A DNA stretch of 64,000 nucleotides, taken from assembly GCA_945883505.1 (NCBI GenBank), contig CAMCXL010000001.1:1-64000 (forward strand), given 5' to 3'. The position numbers and the translations under genes were made by a program. Shown here one piece after another: positions 18,675 through 26,632 of this stretch (the first letter of the stretch is position 1; each line of letters begins with the position of its first letter). Source of the DNA: Rhodoluna limnophila (GTDB lineage Bacteria; Actinomycetota; Actinomycetes; Actinomycetales; Microbacteriaceae). Under the pieces are notes generated by a model. It was not told the DNA's origin. It saw only the letters and a program-made list of their open reading frames with translations, and did not search any database.

Positions 18675-19364
18675 GTGGCGTATTTCATTCTGAAGACGTT
18701 CGTGCTGGGTCCGTTGCTACGTTTCATTTTTAGGCCCTGGGTTCGTGGTGTTGAAAATGTACCTTCCTCGGGCGCTGCCATATTGGCGAGCAATCATCTT
18801 TCCTTTTCGGATTCAATATTCCTGCCATTGCAGTGCCCAAGACCGGTGGTCTTTTTAGCAAAGAGCGAATACTTCACCGGCCGAGGCCTGAAGGGTTGGC
18901 TAGTGAAGACATTCTTCAAGGCAACCGGTCAGCTTCCCATCGACCGCTCCGGAGGCAAAGCCTCCGAGGCGGCCCTAAACACCGGACTCGGTGTTTTGGA
19001 ACAGGGGCAGCTTCTTGGTATTTACCCGGAGGGAACCAGGTCTCCCGATGGCAAGCTCTACCGCGGAAGAACTGGAATCGCCCGAATGGTGCTGGAAGCC
19101 AAAGTGCCAGTAATTCCGGTTGCCATGATTGACACCGAGAAAGTTCAACCAATTGGAAAGAGGCTTCCTCGGGTAAGAAGAGTAGGCATCGTTTATGGCA
19201 AGGCTTTAGATTTTTCCAGATTCGATGGGATGGAGGGTGACCGCATTGTTTTGCGTGCGGTAACTGATGAGATTATGTATGAACTCAAGAAAATCAGCGG
19301 CCAGGAGTACGTAGACCAGTACGCCTCAACAGTGAAGGAAAAGCAGGTTTCACCTGCTAGGTAA
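18675..19364 (+). CDS. plsC: 1-acyl-sn-glycerol-3-phosphate acyltransferase
   Basis: This 229-residue PlsC-type acyltransferase adds the second acyl chain in phosphatidic acid synthesis. Block I is NHLSFSD (the His and Asp of the HX4D catalytic motif), and block III is YPEGTRSPDG with GRTGIARM after it. A hydrophobic N-terminal segment anchors it to the membrane. GTG start with AAGGAGG. It lies between glk and the DAHP synthase, both on the same strand. Confidence 0.92.
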   Translation: MAYFILKTFVLGPLLRFIFRPWVRGVENVPSSGAAILASNHLSFSDSIFLPLQCPRPVVFLAKSEYFTGRGLKGWLVKTFFKATGQLPIDRSGGKASEAALNTGLGVLEQGQLLGIYPEGTRSPDGKLYRGRTGIARMVLEAKVPVIPVAMIDTEKVQPIGKRLPRVRRVGIVYGKALDFSRFDGMEGDRIVLRAVTDEIMYELKKISGQEYVDQYASTVKEKQVSPAR

Positions 19365-19370
19365 TAAAAG

Positions 19371-20732
19371 ATGAACGAACCAAACATCAAAGCCGACCCC
19401 GCTGTCCTAAAGGGCCTCGACAACTATAAAAATCTAACGGCTGCTCAGCAGCCGACTTGGACCGACGAGTCCAAGCTGCAAGCTGCCAGGGATGAGCTAG
19501 CTGTTCTGCCACCGCTTGTGTTCGCAGGAGAGGTTGATACTCTGCGTTCACGCCTAGCTGCTGCTGCCGAAGGTAAAGCGTTCTTGCTCCAGGGTGGAGA
19601 CTGCGCAGAAACTTTCGCAGATGCCACCGCAGACCGGATCAGAAATCGTGTCAAGACAATTTTGCAGATGGCCGTTGTGCTGATGTACGGAGCATCGATG
19701 CCGGTAGTGAAAATGGGACGCATGTCGGGTCAGTTTGCTAAGCCTCGCTCATCAGACACCGAAACCCGCGGGGAGATTACTCTTCCTGCTTACCGTGGGG
19801 ATGCTGTAAACGGTTACGATTTCACAGCGGAATCTAGAGCTACCGACCCGAACCGAATGGTTCGCGCCTACCACACTTCAGCCTCAACGTTGAATTTGAT
19901 TCGCGCCTTCACAACCGGTGGGTTTGCTGACCTGCGCTCGGTGCACGAGTGGAACAAGGGCTTTACTGAAAACCCTGCCAACATTCGCTACGAGCAGCTG
20001 GCTACTGAAATCGATAGAGCCATAAAGTTCATGGACGCTTGCGGAGCCGACTTTGAAGCTCTGAAGGCAACCGAGTTCTACGTATCTCACGAGGCACTGT
20101 TATTTGACTACGAGCGGCCGATGACAAGGATTGACTCTAGAACTGGGAATCCGTACGCCACCAGCGGACACTTCTTATGGGTGGGGGAAAGAACCAGGCA
20201 AATCGATGGCGCACACATTGATTTCATGTCCCGAATCAGAAACCCAATTGGGGTCAAGCTTGGACCGACAACCGAAGTTTCGGATGTAATGGCATTGATT
20301 GAAAAGCTTGACCCGAATCGTGAGCCGGGCAGGCTTACCTTTATCACGCGCATGGGTGCCAGCCAGATTAGGGAGAAACTTCCTAAGCTGGTCGAGGCAG
20401 TCAAGGCAAGCGATGCCAATCCACTTTGGATTACCGATCCGATGCACGGCAATGGCATGACTACCAAAAACGGCTACAAGTCCAGGAGATTCGACGACGT
20501 CATGGACGAGGTGGCAGGCTTTTTTGAGGTTCACGCTCAGGCTGGAACTTTCCCAGGCGGAATCCACATCGAACTAACCGGCGACGATGTTGCTGAGTGC
20601 TTGGGTGGATCGGAAATGATTGATGAGAAAACTCTTGAATCTCGCTACGAGTCACTTTGCGACCCAAGGTTAAACCACATGCAGTCACTCGAGCTAGCCT
20701 TTTTAGTGTCTGAGGCATTGGCCAAGCGCTAG
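19371..20732 (+). CDS. aroG: 3-deoxy-7-phosphoheptulonate synthase, class II
   Basis: This 453-residue class II (plant-like) DAHP synthase carries out the first step of the shikimate pathway, from PEP and erythrose 4-phosphate. Signature stretches include LLQGGDCAETF near residue 75, RGEITLPAYRGDAVNG, YHTSASTLN and VRAY, and DPMHGN near the C-terminal third. Cys and His metal ligands are in the GDCAE and MHGN segments. It supplies chorismate for aroH-tyrA and trpD in this window. Its stop shares CTAG with that of the kinase gene. In mycobacteria aroG and pknL are also near neighbours. Confidence 0.95.
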   Translation: MNEPNIKADPAVLKGLDNYKNLTAAQQPTWTDESKLQAARDELAVLPPLVFAGEVDTLRSRLAAAAEGKAFLLQGGDCAETFADATADRIRNRVKTILQMAVVLMYGASMPVVKMGRMSGQFAKPRSSDTETRGEITLPAYRGDAVNGYDFTAESRATDPNRMVRAYHTSASTLNLIRAFTTGGFADLRSVHEWNKGFTENPANIRYEQLATEIDRAIKFMDACGADFEALKATEFYVSHEALLFDYERPMTRIDSRTGNPYATSGHFLWVGERTRQIDGAHIDFMSRIRNPIGVKLGPTTEVSDVMALIEKLDPNREPGRLTFITRMGASQIREKLPKLVEAVKASDANPLWITDPMHGNGMTTKNGYKSRRFDDVMDEVAGFFEVHAQAGTFPGGIHIELTGDDVAECLGGSEMIDEKTLESRYESLCDPRLNHMQSLELAFLVSEALAKR

Positions 20733-22591
20733 CGAGAAATAATGGTGACGCTGTCGCCAACCCGAGTTTCACTTCCGGCGGTTGGAGTTTGATTTCTAAC
20801 TTTGGCGATTCCAAAATTGCTGGATAGCTGATTGGTGTCAATTACCACTCGAAGCCCTAGGTTTTCAAGCAGGGTCTTGGCAGCCGCGATGGTTTCTCCA
20901 ACCACGTTTGGCATGATCACAATCTCCGGTCCTTTGGATGTCTCAAGCTTTACTTTTCCGCCTTCTTCAAGCGGGGTTTTTGAAAGTACGAGGGACACCA
21001 CCGAACCGGCTGGAATTTCGTTGCTAAATACCTCGGCTTCCTCAAGGACTATGTCGATGTCGGCAAGTAAAGCTCGCGCTTGTTCCGCGGTTAATCCAGC
21101 CACTTCCGGTAGCTCACCTAGTGATACTCGAATGTCAATCACGCTGCCTTGGTTCAAGACCGCTCCGATTTCAGCAGAAAGGGCGAACACTTGGCCACTG
21201 GGCTCTGAGCTAAAGAAGTTCTTGATGGCGCCGGGTGTGAAGCCGCTGTCGCTCAGAAGCGACCTGGCCTCTTGGGGGCTTAGCCCACGCGCGTCCGGAA
21301 CCTTTAGTTGTTTTGGACCCAAGGAAAGGTAAATAGTCACGGTTGACCCCTTGAAAATTCGGGAACCAGAAGCCGGATCAGTTCTTGATACTGCACCGAC
21401 TGGAACAGTTGCACTATCTTCCTCGGCCTGCTCGATTATCACTTCCAGTGGCTCCAGCGCCAAAATCGCTGCCTCAAGAGTTCGTCCGGTTAGGTCAGGA
21501 ATAACTGCAAGCCCACCAGGCCCGGAAGAAAACCACCAACCGGAACCGGCTCCTCCAAATATCGCCAGCAGGGTAAAAACAGTCAACCAAAGCTTGGATC
21601 GCCGATTGGCTTTTTGAAGTTTCAATGCGATTCCCGAATTGAATTGTTCAGGTTCTAGAGTCTCCAGCGAGATAACCTCGGTTGCCCCGGCCGGTGCTAA
21701 GAATTCCTCATCAAAGTTAATCCTTGCTGTCTTGTCTATTTGTTGAAGCGATGTATCCAGGCCGCGGGCCAGATCGGATCTAGCTCTTTTGATAACGGGA
21801 AGTAAAGCTTCAGCCGAGGAAGGCCTATGGGCCGGATTTCTAGCGGTTGCCCAGAGAACTATCTCATCCAGCAGCTCGGGAACTGTTGGCTTCACACTTG
21901 AAGGTGCCGGGATGTTGTCATTGGCGTGCTGGTAGGCGATCTGCACCGCTTGCTCGCCTTGATAAGGCTGCGACCCGGTGAGCATTTCAAAGATCATCAC
22001 ACCCAGTGAGTAGACATCGCTTCTGGCATCTGCTTGGCCGCGAAGAACTAATTCGGGGGATAGGTAAGCAACTGTTCCAACCACCGATCCAGTTTGAGTG
22101 TGTTGGGTGATTGCCCTGGCAAGGCCGAAGTCACCGAGTTTGACTGTGCCGCCGTTTGATAGAAAAACATTCTCGGGCTTTAGATCCCGGTGCAAAATTC
22201 CGGCAGCGTGCGCTGCCGCGAGGGCGGCCGTTAGTGGCTCAATAATGTCGAGAGTCTTGTTGGCATCGAGGGCACCAAAGTCATTCATGGCATCGCGAAG
22301 AGTGATTCCTGGGACGTATTCCATCACAAGGAAAATCACCTCGCCATCGGTGCCTTGATCGAAGACATTAACTAGATTCGGGTGCGAGAGCTTGGCGGCA
22401 ACCTTGGCTTCTCTTCGAAACTTATCGACGAAGGATTTATCCTTGGCCAGGTGCGGGTGAATGACTTTTAGAGCCACCTCGCGATCTAGCACGTTGTCTT
22501 GGGCGAGATAGACACTAGCCATGCCGCCTTCGGCAACCAGTGAACGAACGAGGTAGCGCTGAGCAATCAATTGGCCGGCTAAGTTAGCCAC
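20729..22591 (-). CDS. pknL: PASTA-domain serine/threonine kinase, PknL type
   Basis: This 620-residue membrane receptor kinase has an N-terminal kinase domain with a GGMASVY loop (22-28), Lys42, HRDLKPEN (134-141) and DFG (154-156). A single membrane helix follows at about 334-354. Four PASTA repeats (about 363-620) face the outside and probably bind cell-wall fragments. The neighbours aroG, Rv2175c-like gene and prenyl synthase match the pknL locus rather than the pknAB locus near the origin. It overlaps the upstream LysM gene by 8 bases, so sensor and wall enzyme are likely made together. Confidence 0.92.
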   Translation of the reverse strand: MANLAGQLIAQRYLVRSLVAEGGMASVYLAQDNVLDREVALKVIHPHLAKDKSFVDKFRREAKVAAKLSHPNLVNVFDQGTDGEVIFLVMEYVPGITLRDAMNDFGALDANKTLDIIEPLTAALAAAHAAGILHRDLKPENVFLSNGGTVKLGDFGLARAITQHTQTGSVVGTVAYLSPELVLRGQADARSDVYSLGVMIFEMLTGSQPYQGEQAVQIAYQHANDNIPAPSSVKPTVPELLDEIVLWATARNPAHRPSSAEALLPVIKRARSDLARGLDTSLQQIDKTARINFDEEFLAPAGATEVISLETLEPEQFNSGIALKLQKANRRSKLWLTVFTLLAIFGGAGSGWWFSSGPGGLAVIPDLTGRTLEAAILALEPLEVIIEQAEEDSATVPVGAVSRTDPASGSRIFKGSTVTIYLSLGPKQLKVPDARGLSPQEARSLLSDSGFTPGAIKNFFSSEPSGQVFALSAEIGAVLNQGSVIDIRVSLGELPEVAGLTAEQARALLADIDIVLEEAEVFSNEIPAGSVVSLVLSKTPLEEGGKVKLETSKGPEIVIMPNVVGETIAAAKTLLENLGLRVVIDTNQLSSNFGIAKVRNQTPTAGSETRVGDSVTIISR

Positions 22592-24026
22592 TAGCGCCCG
22601 CCTCGATTAGGTCAAGCCAGCTCCACGCCGAGAGCTCCCATTTTTGATAGGCCTCTGGAAAAGCCGAAATCTGCACCGCTTGGGCAGCTTTAGTTAAGGT
22701 CATGGTGGACCAGTTCTTTATATCTAACAGTCCGCGAACTTTTCCAAAGTTGGGACCGCTGGCCCCTCCAAAAAACGCCCTGGCCGAATACTCCGGATCC
22801 ATTATTTGTTCAACGCTGCCCCAACCTTGACTTGGTCTTTGCTGGAACAGTCCAATCGAATCACGATCGCCGAAATCAATGTTTTTCAGACTGGACTCTT
22901 GCATTGCGGTCGCTAGGGCAATTGCAATTCCATAGTCACTAACTCCAAGGCTTTTGCCAACTCGATGGATTACTTCAGCATTTGATCGCATCTCTGGGGA
23001 GAGCTTAGTGATGCTGGGGCAGTGCTTTATTTCGTGCACGCCCGGAATAGTAAGTCGCTGACCGACATAGATTGTGCTGGACCAGCTCAAAGAGTTTGCA
23101 CTTAGCACCGATTGAGTGCTCACTCCGTAAACGGCGGCAATCCGGCTAACTGTCTCGCCGGCCAGTACGGTGTGAAAGCCGTGGATCGTGCAGGCTCCGG
23201 TGGGCCGCATCGGGTCTAGGTTTGATATTTCGTCGCTCAGGGTACTTGCCGAGGGAGCGGGAGCAGCAGGGCTTGCATCAGAGGTTGGGGCTCTAGGAGC
23301 CTCGGGTGCAACCGGAGGCTTAGCTTGAGTCGGTTTTAGACTCAAAACCTGCCCGACGTAAATGATTGAGTTTTTGTTTAGACCGTTGAAATCTCGAAGT
23401 GCTGACAGGCTCAGTGAAAAACGTTTTGCTATCGACTCAAGGGAGTCCCCGGCCTGAACTTGGTAGCTATCGGGTGAATTAGCTTCCGGAGCCGGTGTAG
23501 TTAGTATTTTGGCAACCCGAAGCACCTGGCCCGGATAAATGATGGTTTTGGAAGATATTCGATTCACCGCAGTCAGTTCCTGCAGAGTCAAGCCGTGTCT
23601 TTTAGCAATCGCCGATAGGTTATCGCCAGCCTTAACACGGTAGCTTTCCACCACTGCTTTTTTTGGCGAAGAACCGGTTAGCTTTAGGGTTTGTCCGACC
23701 CTGATCAAAGAGTTGGGACCTAGGTTATTGAGCTGGGCTATTTTCGATATCGAGACCCCGAAGCGTTTTGCAATTTGAGTGACGGTATCACCGGATTTGA
23801 CGCGGTAGCTTGAAACTGGATTTGCCTTTACTACCTCTGGAATTGCTCCAGTTACCTCGGTTGAAACCGAGGCTTGCGTTAGCTCCTGGGAGTCTGAGTT
23901 CTTTTGAACCTCGGAGCTGGGGCTGGCACTTACTGGAAGTTCTCCTAAAACCGGCGAGGCCATGGCTAGGGGTACAGAAAGCATCGCCAACTTATTTGGC
24001 TTTTTTGGTTTATCCGAGCGATCCAT
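22584..24026 (-). CDS. LysM-repeat exported protein with lysozyme-like domain
   Basis: This is an exported protein of 480 residues. After a basic start and a hydrophobic segment (LAMLSVPLAMASPVL) it has four LysM repeats that bind peptidoglycan, each with the YRVKxGD start and VGQ end, separated by Pro/Ala-rich linkers. The last 150 residues carry a lysozyme-like fold seen in actinobacterial wall proteins (AMQESSLKNIDFGDRDSIGLFQQRP, here given as the span around the ES pair), with the Glu as probable acid. The ATG at 24026 has GAGGTG upstream. A longer frame to 24203 would run into the opposite gene and is rejected. It probably remodels cell wall. Confidence 0.82.
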   Translation of the reverse strand: MDRSDKPKKPNKLAMLSVPLAMASPVLGELPVSASPSSEVQKNSDSQELTQASVSTEVTGAIPEVVKANPVSSYRVKSGDTVTQIAKRFGVSISKIAQLNNLGPNSLIRVGQTLKLTGSSPKKAVVESYRVKAGDNLSAIAKRHGLTLQELTAVNRISSKTIIYPGQVLRVAKILTTPAPEANSPDSYQVQAGDSLESIAKRFSLSLSALRDFNGLNKNSIIYVGQVLSLKPTQAKPPVAPEAPRAPTSDASPAAPAPSASTLSDEISNLDPMRPTGACTIHGFHTVLAGETVSRIAAVYGVSTQSVLSANSLSWSSTIYVGQRLTIPGVHEIKHCPSITKLSPEMRSNAEVIHRVGKSLGVSDYGIAIALATAMQESSLKNIDFGDRDSIGLFQQRPSQGWGSVEQIMDPEYSARAFFGGASGPNFGKVRGLLDIKNWSTMTLTKAAQAVQISAFPEAYQKWELSAWSWLDLIEAGASG

Positions 24027-24078
24027 AGGCACCTCAAGCTTCACACAGCCAGAATGGTTATTCCCTGAACCGGCTAGG

Positions 24079-24444
24079 GTGTGGCAGGCTTGGAGGGTGA
24101 ATAACCCTTCGGACAAGGTCGCCAACTGGCTGACCATTTTGGAAACTGCTGAGCTCTTGGGTATCCCCAAGGGCAAGGTGAACCGACTACTCGAGGAGCA
24201 CACCCTGGTAGCGGTAAAAAAAGACGGTCAGCTGATGATTCCAGCTGAACTGATTGTTGCTGGTGAGCCGCTGGCTCCGCTTCGCGGCACCATAATTATG
24301 TTGCAAGATTCCGGCTACAGCATCGAAGAAGCTGTCGAGTGGCTATACACCCACTCTGAGGTATTGGGGCAGACCCCGCTTCAGTCTCTGCTGGAAGGCA
24401 AGAAGGCTCCAGTTAGGCGCCTAGCTCAGATGCTCGATATCTAA
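24079..24444 (+). CDS. Rv2175c-like DNA-binding protein
   Basis: This is a small winged helix-turn-helix protein of about 121 residues. It contains ILETAELLGIPKGKVNRLL (the helix-turn-helix), followed by VAVKKDGQLMIP and a helical C-terminal part. The mycobacterial homolog Rv2175c is a substrate of PknL, so the divergent kinase gene (with the LysM gene between) is a meaningful neighbour. The start is uncertain: GTG 24079 and GTG 24097 are both possible, and a TTGGAGG sequence directly abuts the second. The longer frame from 23962 overlaps the LysM gene and is unlikely. Confidence 0.78.
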   Translation: MWQAWRVNNPSDKVANWLTILETAELLGIPKGKVNRLLEEHTLVAVKKDGQLMIPAELIVAGEPLAPLRGTIIMLQDSGYSIEEAVEWLYTHSEVLGQTPLQSLLEGKKAPVRRLAQMLDI

Positions 24445-24452
24445 AAGATCGC

Positions 24453-25613
24453 CTAAGCCTGGCGGTTGATGACTTTTTCAGCCATCGACTTTAGATGAGC
24501 CATGGCCTGCGGTTCCAATTGGATTCTGTTTAGAGCGGCCATTGCCGTGTCGGCTAGCTCGCTGATGGTGCGCTCCACTTTTTCAAGCGCTCCGGATCCG
24601 ATGATGGTCTGCTGCAAAAAGCCCACTTGCTCGTTGGTGAGTTCGCGAGAGGAGAGCATCTCATCAAATAACTTGCCAACCGAGTTAGAAAGCGAAGCCC
24701 TGGTATACCCAACCAGCACGGTTCGCTTGCCCTCTCGAAGGTCATCGCCGGCCGGCTTGCCTGTAATGGCTGGGTCTCCGAATACCCCCAGCACGTCGTC
24801 TCTTAGCTGAAAAGCCATGCCGAGCGGGACGCCAAAGGCCGATACTTGCCTGAGCTGTTCTGGGCTGGCACCAGCAAAAGCAGCGCCGATCAAAAGCGGT
24901 GCCTCAATTGAGTACTTGGCGCTTTTATAGAGGATGACATTATTGGCTCGACCAACGGCGTCTTCGACTGGCCTGGTGATGGCAGCATTTTCTTCAACCA
25001 CGTCCAAATACTGTCCCGCCATTACTTCAACTCTCATTCTTGAGAACTCATCGCGGCAAGCAGCGGAGACATCAAAGCTCGGGGCATTTAGTAAAGCGGT
25101 TCCAAAGATCTCGCTGCTCCAGCCCAACATCAGGTCACCAACTAAAACTGATCCGGCAACTCCGAATCTTTCATCGGAGCCGGCCCAACCCGAACTTGAG
25201 TGCAGGGTTTCAAAGCGTTTATGAACTGCGGGTTGGCCTCGTCTGGTGTCGGATTGATCCAGTAGGTCATCATGAACTAGAGCTGCCGCATGGAACATTT
25301 CCAGCGAGGCTGCGATTGCGACCATGGCCTCGGCGGAAAGAGCCTTTTGGGAGGATGACTGGGCGGGAGAGTGAGGGAGGTGACCCACCCAGGACCAATA
25401 GCAAAACAGGGCGCGGAAGCGTTTTCCTCCCTGAAGCAGCGACTGGGTGTAGTCCACCAGGGGCGCAAGATCGTCTGAAATAGCGGCAAAATCCTGCCGT
25501 TGAACGGAACAAAACTCATCCAAATGCTCTTGAACTAATTTGAGCAAGGTTTCCGATTCATTCACATCGTCTAGCCTAACTAGCCCCAGCGGAATAGAAT
25601 GAACCGTAGGCAT
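24453..25613 (-). CDS. idsA: Polyprenyl diphosphate synthase, IdsA type
   Basis: This trans-isoprenyl diphosphate synthase of about 386 residues makes geranylgeranyl-type chains from IPP and allylic substrates. The first Asp-rich motif is DDLLDQSDTRRGQPA, in which DDxxD binds magnesium. The second reads DDVLGVFGD. A GGKRFRA motif binds IPP. The longest frame starts at ATG 25613. A GTG at 25565 is an alternative, because a TAGGCT -10 box lies 7 bases before it and the opposite gene's promoter sits between. Likely products feed quinones, carotenoids or lipid carriers. Confidence 0.9.
   Translation of the reverse strand: MPTVHSIPLGLVRLDDVNESETLLKLVQEHLDEFCSVQRQDFAAISDDLAPLVDYTQSLLQGGKRFRALFCYWSWVGHLPHSPAQSSSQKALSAEAMVAIAASLEMFHAAALVHDDLLDQSDTRRGQPAVHKRFETLHSSSGWAGSDERFGVAGSVLVGDLMLGWSSEIFGTALLNAPSFDVSAACRDEFSRMRVEVMAGQYLDVVEENAAITRPVEDAVGRANNVILYKSAKYSIEAPLLIGAAFAGASPEQLRQVSAFGVPLGMAFQLRDDVLGVFGDPAITGKPAGDDLREGKRTVLVGYTRASLSNSVGKLFDEMLSSRELTNEQVGFLQQTIIGSGALEKVERTISELADTAMAALNRIQLEPQAMAHLKSMAEKVINRQA
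25573..25600. promoter_or_regulatory. Back-to-back -10 boxes between idsA and DUF3040
   Basis: On the minus strand TAGGCT (25573-25578) lies 7 bases before a GTG at 25565 in the idsA frame. On the plus strand TAGAAT (25595-25600) lies 40 bases before the DUF3040 ATG. If both are used, idsA is read from a leaderless message starting at the GTG, 16 codons downstream of the ATG at 25613. No good -35 elements were seen. Confidence 0.4.
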
Positions 25614-25640
25614 CCTAAACTCAAGTCCTTGGAGGAAATG

Positions 25641-25994
25641 ATGGGTCTGTCAGAGCGCGAACAAAAGCTCCTTGATGAGCTCGAGCGTGGCCTCATGGAA
25701 GGCGATAGCGGCTTTGCCGCCAAAGTTGAGCGGGTTGGAAACCCCGCCAGCAAGCTGATCGCCGGAGTATTGCTTTCAATCATCGGCCTTGGAGTTTTAC
25801 TCACCGGCGTATTTATCCAGTTTGCTCCAGTCGGGGTCGTAGGCTTTTTGGTCATGCTGGGCGGGCTGGTGGTTGCCACCTCCAATATTCAGCTGCCAGA
25901 TATGCCAAGCGGGTTGTCCAACCCAGGTTCTGGCGGCAAGGGTCCAGGTCGAAACTTCTTCGAAGACCGCTGGGATAAGCGCCAGGGAGGCTAA
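25641..25994 (+). CDS. DUF3040 membrane protein
   Basis: This 117-residue DUF3040 protein begins GLSEREQKLLDELERGL, the family signature. Two membrane helices follow (about residues 38-58 and 63-82), then a Gly/Pro-rich tail. DUF3040 genes sit next to mraZ in most Actinobacteria, but their function is not known. I chose ATG 25641 because GGAGG lies 5 bases upstream. ATG 25638 and a longer frame from 25599 are less likely. A strong terminator follows. Confidence 0.85.
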   Translation: MGLSEREQKLLDELERGLMEGDSGFAAKVERVGNPASKLIAGVLLSIIGLGVLLTGVFIQFAPVGVVGFLVMLGGLVVATSNIQLPDMPSGLSNPGSGGKGPGRNFFEDRWDKRQGG

Positions 25995-26011
25995 AACCCC
26001 CTAGATTCCTC

Positions 26012-26039
26012 AAAAAGACCCCCATTTGGGGGTCTTTTT
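26012..26039 (+). terminator. Intrinsic terminator after the DUF3040 gene
   Basis: A 12-bp stem (AAAAAGACCCCC with GGGGGTCTTTTT) closes a 4-base ATTT loop. The A and T runs at each end make it potentially active in both directions. It separates DUF3040 from the mraZ promoter, so the dcw cluster has its own start. Confidence 0.92.
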
Positions 26040-26062
26040 CAGTTACTCAAGCAACACGCCCA

Positions 26063-26121
26063 AGTGGAGGAATTTTGGGTAAATTTAACCCAAAGTGGGG
26101 AATAGTGGTGTAGAGTGGAGG
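26063..26121 (+). promoter_or_regulatory. Candidate MraZ box in front of mraZ
   Basis: AGTGG occurs at 26094, 26104 and 26114 with exact 10-base spacing, and once more at 26063. Three G-rich repeats at 10-bp spacing upstream of mraZ are the pattern of the known MraZ operator (TGGGN repeats in Escherichia coli). A possible -10 (TAGAGT, 26111-26116) overlaps the third repeat, which fits autorepression. The identity of the repeats and spacing is seen directly. The binding is inferred. Confidence 0.75.
26074..26094 (+). repeat. Inverted repeat within the mraZ upstream region
   Basis: TTTGGGT (26074-26080) and ACCCAAA (26088-26094) form a 7-bp inverted repeat around AAATTTA, between the distal and proximal AGTGG repeats. 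It may be an operator for a second regulator, or part of the MraZ site, since it contains TGGG in both directions. Confidence 0.5.
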
Positions 26122-26162
26122 AAATCGGCGCAGCTGCCAATTTCACGGGGAAGGGGAATTCA

Positions 26163-26594
26163 ATGCTGTTAGGCACTCACGCCCCCAAACTGGACGAGAA
26201 GGGCCGGGTTATTCTTCCGGCTAAGTTCCGCGAAGAACTCTCCCAAGGAGTAGTTCTAACCCGTGGCCAGGACCGCTGTTTGTATGTTTTTTCCACCAAG
26301 GAATTTGAGGCGGTCAACGAGACCATCCGCCAGGCCCCGGTCACCAGCAAACAAGCTCGTGACTACCTAAGAATTTTCCTCTCCGGAGCATCGGATGAAA
26401 TCCCTGACAAGCAGGGAAGAGTCACCATCCCACAAGCGCTTAGAAGCTATGCGGGTCTTGGAAAAGAATTGGTCGTTATCGGCGTTGGCTCGCGAGCCGA
26501 AATTTGGGATTTCGCTGCCTGGAGCCAGTATCTGGCAGCGCAAGAAAACAACTTCTCGGAAATATCCGAGGAGGTGGTTCCAGGTCTTTTCTAG
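26163..26594 (+). CDS. mraZ: Transcriptional regulator MraZ
   Basis: This 143-residue MraZ has two AbrB-like halves, each with the DEKGRV/DKQGRV motif (near residues 11 and 77) that binds DNA. It forms a ring and binds repeats in its own promoter, controlling the dcw cluster. The ATG at 26163 follows AAGGGGA and starts the conserved [11 protein letters not shown]. The longer frame from 26115 would put the start inside the operator and is rejected. Confidence 0.94.
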   Translation: MLLGTHAPKLDEKGRVILPAKFREELSQGVVLTRGQDRCLYVFSTKEFEAVNETIRQAPVTSKQARDYLRIFLSGASDEIPDKQGRVTIPQALRSYAGLGKELVVIGVGSRAEIWDFAAWSQYLAAQENNFSEISEEVVPGLF

Positions 26595-26632
26595 CCTCGG
26601 TGGCCTGATCTTTTCTTTGACACTCTTCCCCG

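Noticed and set aside
24027-24203. N-terminal extension of the LysM protein to 24203
   Set aside because: The extra 59 residues overlap the divergent Rv2175c-like gene and lack a signal. ATG 24026 has a ribosome-binding site and starts a credible export signal.
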